Source: Rikenella microfusus (lineage in GTDB: Bacteria; Bacteroidota; Bacteroidia; Bacteroidales; SZUA-534). Taken from it: a stretch of DNA of 5,238 bases. Below, in pieces: positions 1-5,238 of the stretch (the first letter of the stretch is position 1; every line of letters starts with the position of its first letter). The notes under the pieces are model-generated. The model was not told the origin of the DNA. It saw only the letters and a list, made by a program, of their open reading frames with translations, and did no database searches. The position numbers and the translations under genes are program-made. Location of the stretch: contig DYQV01000205.1 of assembly GCA_020719105.1 (NCBI GenBank), forward strand, positions 1-5,238, read 5' to 3'.

Positions 1-18
1 GAATTAAGAATTAAGAAT
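1..18. repeat. Left arm of inverted heptamer repeats flanking the four-helix-bundle gene
   Basis: Two tandem copies of AATTAAG (2-8 and 9-15) are followed by a partial third (16-18) and directly abut the ATG at 19. The reverse complement of 1-18 matches 371-388 at 15 of 18 positions, and one of the three mismatches would be a G-U pair in RNA. The array may continue to the left beyond the window. The low complexity (A/T with G) means chance similarity is possible, but the shared 7-base period on both sides argues for a real relationship. Confidence 0.6.
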
Positions 19-378
19 ATGAAATCAGATAATATCATACAAGAAAAATCCTTTGCTTTTGCCGTAAGAATAGTAAACTTCTACAAATTTCTGAACTCAG
101 AAAAGAAAGAATACATCTTATCAAAGCAATTGCTACGAAGTGGAACTTCAGTTGGAGCAAATGTAGAAGAAGCAATTGGTGGCGTTTCAGGCAAGGACTT
201 CTTGAATAAATTGGGAATAGCTTACAAAGAAGCAAGAGAAAGTATCTATTGGCTAAAACTTTTGCATGCCACTGATTATATCACAAAAATCGAATTTGAA
301 AACATGTTTACGGATGCAGAAGAAATTTGTAAAATTCTCGCTAAAATTCAAATAACTGCTAAAAACCGTAATTCCTAA
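19..378 (+). CDS. Four-helix-bundle protein (23S rRNA intervening-sequence protein family)
   Basis: A complete 119-residue protein, the usual length for the 23S-IVP/S23 four-helix-bundle family (PF05635 type). The family signature is clear: helix 2 has QLLRSGTSVGANVEEA (37-52), and helix 3 has the DFLNKLGIAYKEARESIYWL stretch (60-79). Helix 1 covers about 8-26 and helix 4 about 91-113. The family is related to Avd, the accessory protein of diversity-generating retroelements, which forms basic pentameric barrels that bind nucleic acid. No enzymatic activity is known for stand-alone members, and none is visible here. The ATG at 19 follows the left repeat directly and has no Shine-Dalgarno sequence. 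The last codons (Arg-Asn-Ser-stop) lie inside the right repeat array, so the gene and repeats form one unit. It is far more AT-rich than the downstream permease. The role within an efflux operon is unknown. Family assignment is firm; function is not. Confidence 0.9.
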   Translation: MKSDNIIQEKSFAFAVRIVNFYKFLNSEKKEYILSKQLLRSGTSVGANVEEAIGGVSGKDFLNKLGIAYKEARESIYWLKLLHATDYITKIEFENMFTDAEEICKILAKIQITAKNRNS

Positions 379-394
379 TTCATAATTTTTAATT
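367..394. repeat. Four tandem NNTAATT heptamers, right arm of the inverted repeat
   Basis: Four exactly abutting heptamers share the core TAATT: CGTAATT (367-373), CCTAATT (374-380), CATAATT (381-387) and TTTAATT (388-394). They run across the end of the four-helix-bundle gene, whose TAA stop (376-378) comes from the second heptamer, and they end 9 bases before the permease ATG. The reverse-complement unit (AATTANN) forms the left array at 1-18. In a transcript the two arrays could pair over 371-388, placing a weak AU-rich stem just ahead of the permease start. Confidence 0.65.
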
Positions 395-403
395 GATAAA
401 ATC

Positions 404-3400
404 ATGAACATAACAGAAATATCAATAAAACGACCATCCCTGATAATTGTGCTTTTCAGCGTATTTGCGCTGCTGGGGATTATTGGCTATCAAAACCTGA
501 GTTACGAATTGCTTCCCGATTTTAACCAGCCGGTTGTGGTTATCAAAACCATTTATCCCGGAGCTGAGCCTCAGGAAGTGGAAACTTCGGTTTCGCGCAA
601 AATTGAAGATGCGCTGTCGAACCTCGAAGGCGTTGATTACCTCGAAACCAAATCGATGCCCAACGCATCGGTGATTATTGCCAACCTGAAATTTGGTACC
701 AATGTGGACAACGCCATGCAGGATGCCCAGCGCTACATCGACAACATCCGCACCGATTTACCCGCTGATATCCAGAGCCCGGTTATGAGTAAGGTTTCGC
801 CCAACGATTTGCCCATTATTTCAATCAGCGCTACCAGTAATTTGCCGGAAACAGAATTCTATCAGAAAATGAAGAATGACTTTCTCCCGCAGATTCAGCA
901 GTTAAAAGGGGTTGCAGAAATTACAATCCTGGGTGGCGAGGAACGGGAAATCCAGGTGAAAGTTGACCAGGAAAAACTCAGGTTGTATAAAATTTCGCTG
1001 GCACAGGTGGTTGAATCCATCAACCGCTCGGGTTTGGATTTACCTGCCGGAAAAGTGCAGTCGGATAAAGTAAACAATTCGGTGCGGCTCACCGGAAAGT
1101 TTGCTACGGTAAACGATATTATGAATGTGCAGGTTGCCATGCCTTTCCCGGGAAGTCCGGTGTATGTGAAAGATGTTGCCCATGTAATTGACGGAGTAAA
1201 GGAAATTGAATCGGTGAGCCGTTACAACGGTGTGAACGGAATTGGACTTTTGCTGAAAAAACAGGGCGATGCCAACGCGGTGGATGTTTCGGGTTTGGTG
1301 CGTGAAAAACTGGCAAGCATCGAAGCTAAAAATAAGGAAGCCGGTGTGAAATTTATTATTGCCGACGATTCCACCGACAATACCATTGCCGCTGTTGATT
1401 CGGTGGTGCACGACTTAATTCTTGCGGTAATCCTTGTGTCAATCGTGATGCTGCTGTTTTTGCGCAGCTACCGCAATTCGCTCATTGTTTTAATCTCAAT
1501 TCCTACTTCATTGATAACGGCTTTCGCTGTGATGTGGATGCTGGGTTATACGCTAAACCTGATGACCTTGCTGGCCATGTCGCTGATTATCGGGATTTTG
1601 GTTGACGATGCCATCGTTGTTCTGGAAAACATTCAGCGTCACCTCGATCTGGGCAAAGAAAAACGCACCGCATCGATGGACGGACGTATGGAAATTGGCT
1701 TTTCTGCCCTTTCCATCACCCTGGTTGACGTGGTAGTATTTTTACCGATTTTGTTTTTACAAGTGTTTATTGCCGACATGCTCAAACAATTTGCCGTGGT
1801 GGTAATCACTTCAACCTTAACCAGTTTGCTGGTTGGTTTTACCTTAACTCCCTGGATGGCGTCGCGCATTGGGAAAAAAGAAGACTTGCAGCCCACCAAT
1901 ATTTTTAACCGCTTTTTACTTTGGTTCGAACATAAGCTGGAAACCTTTATTCAGTGGTACGGCAAACAATTAAAGTGGGTGTTAAACCACAAACTGGTTT
2001 TTACAGGAATTGTGCTGTTATTGCTGGTTTTTACTGTCGGAATGATGAAACAGGGAATCATTGGGAAAGAAATGATGTCAACTGGCGACCAGGGCAAATT
2101 CCGCCTGAACCTTGAATTTGATAAAACCATTACCGTTCAGCAAAACAACATTGTTTCGCAAGAGGTTGAAAACTACATTCTGCAGCACGATGAAGTAGCC
2201 ACTTTGTTTAGCAACATTGCCGGCCCCAGCACAGGAATTGGAAGTTTGGGTGTGGGTTCGGCCAATAAATCGGAATTTACCATTCAGCTAAAACCAGAGG
2301 AAGAGCGGAATGTAAAAACAGAAGCGTTTATGAAATCGCTTCGGAATGAACTGGAATCGGAATTTTCGGGAATCAACTTTTCCATGGCTTTTATTGGCTT
2401 GTTGCCCAAGTCGGCGCCCATTAAAATTACACTCAGCGGTGCCAATCTGCCAGAAGTAATGCAAAGTGCCGGGAACTTGCAGGCTGTGGTAGAAAATTTA
2501 CCCGGAGCCGATAATGTTCAACTTTCGGTGGTCGAAGGAAATCCGGAATACAAAGTGATTCCCGATAAAGATAAAATGCAGCGCCTGGGATTAACTACCG
2601 CATATGTGGGGCTAAATTTACGCACTGCTTTTACCGGAAATGAAGATGCCACATTGACCGAAAAAGGCACAGAATATCCGGTGCGCATCTGGCTCGACGA
2701 TTTTAACCGGAAAAATTTCGAAGATGTTCAGAATCTCAACATCATAAATCCGATGAACCTGCCCATTTCGGTTTCGCAGTTTGCCGAGGTAAAACAGGAT
2801 AACTCACCCTCGCTGCTCGAACGGCTCGACCGTCAGGCTTCGGTAACACTTACCGCCGAATCGTTTGGCCGCCCGTCGGGAACTTTGGCCGACGATGTAA
2901 TTGCGCACCTCGAATCACACCCGCTACCCGAAAATGTGAAGCTAACCTGGGGCGCTGACATAAAAACACAAAACGAAAGTTTTGGTGCGCTTGGTTCGGT
3001 TTTATTGATTTCATTTATTCTGATTTACCTGATTATGGTGGCTTTATACGACAGTTATATTTATCCGTTTGTGGCGCTGTTCGGAATTCCGGTTGCGGGC
3101 ATTGGCGCGTTTCTGGCACTAAATTTATCGGCCAACGACATTACACTTTTTGCCTTGTTAGGTTTAATTATGCTCATGGGGCTTGTAACCAAAAATGCCA
3201 TTTTAATTGTTGACTTTACCAACCAGTTAAAAGCCGAAGGCAAACATTACACAGAGGCATTAATCATTGCCGGGAAAGAACGCATGCGCCCCATTTTAAT
3301 GACCACACTGGCCATGGCTATCGGAATGTTGCCCATTGCACTTGCCCAGGGAACTGCCAGCGAATGGAAAAACGGACTGGCCTGGGTCATCATCGGCGGA

Positions 3401-3499
3401 TTGCTTTCCTCCCTGATTCTCACGGTATTTCTGGTTCCGGTGGTTTATTACGCTGTGGATTCAGTAAAAGAAAAGTTCAGCAAAAAGAAAACATTATGA
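404..3499 (+). CDS. RND-superfamily efflux transporter permease (AcrB/HAE1-like)
   Basis: A full-length 1031-residue inner-membrane permease that would use the proton gradient to export substrates through a periplasmic adaptor and outer-membrane channel. The duplicated RND architecture is present: TM1 (about 12-30), first porter/docking region (about 31-330), TM2-TM6 (about 335-485), TM7 (about 528-547), second porter/docking region (about 555-858), and TM8-TM12 (about 862-1016). Proton-relay residues are conserved: Asp401-Asp402 in TM4 (GILVDDAIVVLENIQRH, matching AcrB Asp407/Asp408) and Lys929 in TM10 (GLVTKNAILIVDF, matching AcrB Lys940). The first porter domain starts with the typical LPDFNQPVVVIKTIYPGAEP stretch. 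The CzcA heavy-metal type looks less likely than the hydrophobic/amphiphilic (HAE) type, but substrate cannot be read from sequence. The start at 404 gives a normal RND N-terminus (ISIKRP before TM1). The adaptor and TolC genes are not in the window and are expected upstream. The stop codon overlaps the next start. Confidence 0.97.
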   Translation: MNITEISIKRPSLIIVLFSVFALLGIIGYQNLSYELLPDFNQPVVVIKTIYPGAEPQEVETSVSRKIEDALSNLEGVDYLETKSMPNASVIIANLKFGTNVDNAMQDAQRYIDNIRTDLPADIQSPVMSKVSPNDLPIISISATSNLPETEFYQKMKNDFLPQIQQLKGVAEITILGGEEREIQVKVDQEKLRLYKISLAQVVESINRSGLDLPAGKVQSDKVNNSVRLTGKFATVNDIMNVQVAMPFPGSPVYVKDVAHVIDGVKEIESVSRYNGVNGIGLLLKKQGDANAVDVSGLVREKLASIEAKNKEAGVKFIIADDSTDNTIAAVDSVVHDLILAVILVSIVMLLFLRSYRNSLIVLISIPTSLITAFAVMWMLGYTLNLMTLLAMSLIIGILVDDAIVVLENIQRHLDLGKEKRTASMDGRMEIGFSALSITLVDVVVFLPILFLQVFIADMLKQFAVVVITSTLTSLLVGFTLTPWMASRIGKKEDLQPTNIFNRFLLWFEHKLETFIQWYGKQLKWVLNHKLVFTGIVLLLLVFTVGMMKQGIIGKEMMSTGDQGKFRLNLEFDKTITVQQNNIVSQEVENYILQHDEVATLFSNIAGPSTGIGSLGVGSANKSEFTIQLKPEEERNVKTEAFMKSLRNELESEFSGINFSMAFIGLLPKSAPIKITLSGANLPEVMQSAGNLQAVVENLPGADNVQLSVVEGNPEYKVIPDKDKMQRLGLTTAYVGLNLRTAFTGNEDATLTEKGTEYPVRIWLDDFNRKNFEDVQNLNIINPMNLPISVSQFAEVKQDNSPSLLERLDRQASVTLTAESFGRPSGTLADDVIAHLESHPLPENVKLTWGADIKTQNESFGALGSVLLISFILIYLIMVALYDSYIYPFVALFGIPVAGIGAFLALNLSANDITLFALLGLIMLMGLVTKNAILIVDFTNQLKAEGKHYTEALIIAGKERMRPILMTTLAMAIGMLPIALAQGTASEWKNGLAWVIIGGLLSSLILTVFLVPVVYYAVDSVKEKFSKKKTL

Positions 3500-3945
3500 A
3501 AAGCATCCTCCTGATTATCTTTTTAAATATTCTTTTCAATCTGTTTTCTTCGTTTCAGAAACAGGAAGTAGAAATGTTTCCTTTAACCGTAAAAGTTGAA
3601 GGCTTACGAAACTCAAAAGGGGTCGTTCAGTTTGCCTTGTATAATTCAAACGAAATATTTCCGGATGAACATTATAAAAACTACTACAGGAGAGCATCAG
3701 CAAAAATTGTAAACGGAACATCAACAATCACTTTTGCGAATCTGCCTGCCGGTAAATACGCTGTGAATATTCTGCATGATGAAAACAATGATGGTAAAAT
3801 CAAGAAAGGATTTATCCTGCCTGTGGAAGGAATCGGGTTTTCAAATTATCAATCCATTGGGATTTCAAACCGCCTGGTATTTCAAAAAGCTTCGTTCGAA
3901 TTATTGGATGACACAAAAATGAATGTCAGGATTATATACTTCTAA
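3496..3945 (+). CDS. DUF2141 domain-containing exported protein
   Basis: A 149-residue protein with a hydrophobic N-terminal export segment (about 3-20), so it is probably periplasmic or outer-membrane facing. The rest is a small beta-sandwich-like domain typical of DUF2141 (PF09912): LTVKVEGLRNSKGVVQFALY (30-49), then NLPAGKYAVNILHDENNDGK (82-101), then GFILPVEGIGFSN (105-117). The acidic DENNDGK turn resembles a calcium-binding loop, but metal binding is inference. The molecular function of the family is unknown. I chose the ATG at 3496 because it overlaps the permease TGA as ATGA and begins directly with the signal peptide. The same frame is open further upstream (to 3364), but that extension would add 44 non-homologous residues in front of the signal. 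The overlap suggests translational coupling to the permease. The gene is more AT-rich than the permease (22 G/C in 60 at 3661-3720). Confidence 0.9.
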   Translation: MKSILLIIFLNILFNLFSSFQKQEVEMFPLTVKVEGLRNSKGVVQFALYNSNEIFPDEHYKNYYRRASAKIVNGTSTITFANLPAGKYAVNILHDENNDGKIKKGFILPVEGIGFSNYQSIGISNRLVFQKASFELLDDTKMNVRIIYF

Positions 3946-3948
3946 AAA

Positions 3949-4845
3949 ATGAAAAATCGAGGTTATCTGTTTTTACTTGCCATCTTTTGGTTTATTTCGG
4001 CTTTTGGACAGGAACCTGATTCCATCGCTGGAATTGGACTAGGAACCATATCTCAGGTGAATCAGGGTAACAGTTACATCACCTTTCCAACCGATATTGG
4101 GAATATTGAACCACTTTGGTTCGAAGGCAATTTAATTCCAAACTTTTATATCCGTCAGAATAAAACTTCCCGTTTAATGGGAGTTTTGACACCGCAAATA
4201 ATCATCAGAATGTATCAGGAAGAATCGTTCCCTGTGCGCACGCCCAGTTACATTCCTCAAATTACGGTGTATTATCAGTTAAATAAAAATAAGAACGCCA
4301 AGGAATCCATAGTTTTCGGACGTATTGCCCATCATTCCAACGGACAGGAAGACCCTTTTTTTCTTGAAGATGGGAGTGTGAATACAAAATCGGGTGATTT
4401 TTCAACCAACTTTTTTGAACTGGGTTTTATTGCTACAAATTTGAATACACGTTTTAATGCCCACCAGTTTTTCAAAACGTCCCTTGAGGTTCATCCCGAT
4501 GGTTTTATACAGGAAGAATTAAAAGGGATTTACAGCCAGTACCGCTGGCATAATACCTTCTCAATTTTTAAAATTTCGAATAAAAATCAAGAAAGAATAG
4601 CTCAAAAACCAACTATTTCCTTAAAAGGAGAAGCCACCTGGATGTTTGGAGATTATAACGAACTCGAATCCTTTTCAGCCGAAAGATTAAACCTGAGCCT
4701 TACATTTTATTATCACCCAAAATTTCTGGAAGACATCGGACTTTTTGTTCAGTATTATCATGGCTCCGATTATTACAACATGTATTTCGACCACCGTTTG
4801 GATGTGCTTCGCTTTGGTTTTATGACAGAGAAACTAAGATTCTGA
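3949..4845 (+). CDS. Outer-membrane phospholipase A (PldA/OMPLA-like)
   Basis: A 298-residue outer-membrane beta-barrel lipase that would hydrolyse acyl chains from phospholipids, typically those misplaced into the outer leaflet. A signal peptide is clear (1-20, likely cut after AFG before Gln21). The catalytic segment is RIAHHSNGQEDP (125-136): His128, Ser130, Asn131, Gly132, Asp135 and Pro136 align with His142, Ser144, Asn145, Gly146, Asp149 and Pro150 of E. coli OMPLA. The third catalytic residue (E. coli Asn156) is most likely Asn154 in STNFFELGF, which implies about 12 extra residues between Ser and Asn. Asn145 is a less likely alternative. Alternating aromatic/hydrophobic strands run to the end, and the final residue is Phe, as expected for the BAM recognition strand. 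Length is close to the family norm. The gene starts 3 bases after the DUF2141 stop and is co-transcribed with it. OMPLA is usually controlled by dimerisation and calcium. It is called PldA-like by family; orthology is not shown. Confidence 0.9.
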   Translation: MKNRGYLFLLAIFWFISAFGQEPDSIAGIGLGTISQVNQGNSYITFPTDIGNIEPLWFEGNLIPNFYIRQNKTSRLMGVLTPQIIIRMYQEESFPVRTPSYIPQITVYYQLNKNKNAKESIVFGRIAHHSNGQEDPFFLEDGSVNTKSGDFSTNFFELGFIATNLNTRFNAHQFFKTSLEVHPDGFIQEELKGIYSQYRWHNTFSIFKISNKNQERIAQKPTISLKGEATWMFGDYNELESFSAERLNLSLTFYYHPKFLEDIGLFVQYYHGSDYYNMYFDHRLDVLRFGFMTEKLRF

Positions 4846-4972
4846 TTTCTGAAATGGCAACAAAGATAATTTTATTGAACGTATTTTTCGCAATGCTCAA
4901 GGGTAAGTTTGTGTTTTTCCCAAGTTAAAAAGACCGTATAAAATATCTATCAGGACTTGCTTGGCTGTTTGG
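4846..4972. other. Convergent intergenic gap without a recognisable gene
   Basis: This 127-base AT-rich gap separates the phospholipase stop from the stop of the minus-strand gene. I translated it on the minus strand in all frames and found only short stop-interrupted stretches (for example a 15-codon run ending in TAA near 4873), so there is no complete partner gene there. I see no strong GC stem followed by a T-run on either strand, though both transcription units should end here. The palindrome ATTTC-T-GAAAT (4845-4855) is too short to call. Confidence 0.6.
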
Positions 4973-5173
4973 CTATAAACGACCATTAGACTTTAATTTG
5001 TTTATAAGACCTTGTTTTACTGATGTTCTATACTCAGAACTGGTCATATAACCATTTTGAATATCAACACTAATAGGCTTTTCAAAGCGAACTACTTCCC
5101 TTTCTTTTTGCAGGTTGTGAAGCAATTTTTTGCCTTTCGTTGAACTATCGTCAATATATACGGTATGTATCAT
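4973..5173 (-). CDS. Small hypothetical protein, antitoxin-like
   Basis: A 66-residue protein transcribed convergently to the efflux operon. I do not recognise a named family. The N-terminal half is a short strand followed by a basic amphipathic helix (MIHTVYID, then STKGKKLLHNLQK at 11-23). The C-terminal half reads GYMTSSEYRTSVKQGLINKL (41-60) and ends in a basic tail. This layout resembles small Bacteroidota proteins that precede RelE/YoeB-type toxins, but that is pattern memory, not a demonstrated homology. The frame stays open up to a TTG at 5203. I chose the ATG at 5173 because a -7 promoter box at 5192-5199 puts the likely transcript start downstream of the TTG, and because the ATG gives a natural beta-strand start. 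No toxin-sized ORF follows in the 127 bases downstream. No signal peptide or membrane segment is visible in the ATG form. Confidence 0.6.
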   Translation of the reverse strand: MIHTVYIDDSSTKGKKLLHNLQKEREVVRFEKPISVDIQNGYMTSSEYRTSVKQGLINKLKSNGRL

Positions 5174-5181
5174 GCAACTTA

Positions 5182-5200
5182 GTATTTGAAACAAAAATAC
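5182..5200. repeat. Operator-like interrupted palindrome (GTATTT-N7-AAATAC)
   Basis: On the minus strand, a perfect 6-base arm GTATTT (5200-5195) is followed by a 7-base spacer and AAATAC (5187-5182). It covers the whole -7 box and the expected transcription start of the minus-strand gene, 8 bases ahead of its ATG. Such placement is typical of a repressor site, for example for an autoregulating antitoxin. AT-richness lowers the significance of the match. Confidence 0.4.
5192..5199 (-). promoter_or_regulatory. Bacteroidota-type -7 promoter box (TATTTTTG)
   Basis: On the minus strand TATTTTTG matches the Bacteroidota TAnnTTTG -7 consensus exactly. Transcription would be expected to start near 5186-5184, leaving a leader of only about 11-13 bases before the ATG at 5173. 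No convincing TTTG -33 element is visible about 20 bases further upstream (minus strand, around 5219-5223), so the promoter may be weak or need an activator. Confidence 0.45.
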
Positions 5201-5238
5201 CAAGTTTTTAAATCATATATAAGTCATTTAAAATAAAA

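Larger units (their letters stand above)
1..394 (+). mobile_element. Putative IVS-like cassette: four-helix-bundle ORF between inverted heptamer repeats
   Basis: The four-helix-bundle gene fills almost the whole space between the left repeat (1-18) and the right repeat (367-394). The layout is that of 23S rRNA intervening sequences: a stem made by complementary ends, with a short ORF of this same family in the loop. Here the neighbour is an RND permease gene rather than rRNA. The cassette is much more AT-rich than the permease; 61-120 has 18 G/C in 60, against 29 in 60 at 601-660. That such a unit moves as a cassette is inference; no transposase or target-site duplication is visible, and the left boundary is cut by the window edge. 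Confidence 0.35.

Noticed and set aside
1040..1411. 123-codon open frame on the minus strand
   Set aside because: It lies wholly opposite the conserved permease coding sequence, and its His/Arg/Phe-rich translation resembles no protein family. It is a shadow of the real gene.
1639..1899. 86-codon open frame on the minus strand
   Set aside because: It is antisense to the permease TM4-TM6 region, where the plus-strand frame is strongly conserved; there is no promoter or start context.
3364..3495. In-frame upstream extension of the DUF2141 gene starting inside the permease
   Set aside because: It would place 44 basic, Gly-rich residues before a good signal peptide and overlap the permease in another frame. 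The ATG at 3496 is the natural start.
4861..4868. TATCTTTG on the minus strand, another -7-like match
   Set aside because: It would drive antisense transcription into the phospholipase gene; no -33 element or downstream minus-strand gene supports it.
4904..4911. TAAGTTTG on the plus strand, a match to the TAnnTTTG -7 box
   Set aside because: There is no good -33 element and no plus-strand gene follows to the end of the window. Such matches are frequent by chance in AT-rich DNA.
4846..4972. A toxin gene or toxin remnant downstream of the small minus-strand gene
   Set aside because: All three minus-strand frames are interrupted, and none of the short stretches resembles a RelE/YoeB-type protein.
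5174..5203. TTG start giving a 76-residue version of the minus-strand protein with a hydrophobic N-terminus
   Set aside because: The TTG lies upstream of the probable -7 box, so the transcript would not contain it, and the added residues do not form a convincing signal peptide.

Overview
The window looks like a piece of a Bacteroidota chromosome, perhaps class Bacteroidia. That placement is inferred. It rests on AT-rich translation starts with no Shine-Dalgarno sequence, a TAnnTTTG-type -7 promoter box, a 23S-IVP-type four-helix-bundle gene, a DUF2141 gene and a PldA-like outer-membrane phospholipase. No rRNA, tRNA, CRISPR array, insertion sequence or conventional mobile element is visible.

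Layout: (1) 1-394 holds a small AT-rich four-helix-bundle gene. It lies between AT-rich heptamer repeats whose two sides are inverted relative to each other (15 of 18 positions pair, plus one G-U). (2) 404-3499 encodes a complete RND-superfamily inner-membrane efflux permease. (3) 3496-3945 encodes a small exported DUF2141 protein; its ATG overlaps the permease stop codon (ATGA). (4) 3949-4845 starts 3 bases later and encodes an outer-membrane phospholipase A of the PldA/OMPLA type, with the catalytic His-x-Ser-Asn-Gly motif intact. (5) 4846-4972 is a convergent intergenic gap with no recognisable gene. (6) 4973-5173 on the minus strand encodes a 66-residue protein of unknown function. Its -7 box is embedded in a 19-bp interrupted palindrome, which suggests autoregulation.

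The permease, DUF2141 and phospholipase genes are so tightly packed that they are almost certainly one transcription unit. The periplasmic adaptor and TolC-like channel that an RND pump needs are not in the window; they would be expected upstream of position 1. If so, the four-helix-bundle cassette sits inside the efflux operon. The joint product set would be an envelope unit: an inner-membrane pump, a small periplasmic or surface protein, and an outer-membrane lipid hydrolase.

The most interesting signals are the four-helix-bundle cassette, which resembles the intervening sequences of 23S rRNA but is placed in a protein-coding operon, and the small minus-strand gene with an operator-like palindrome and no recognisable partner downstream.
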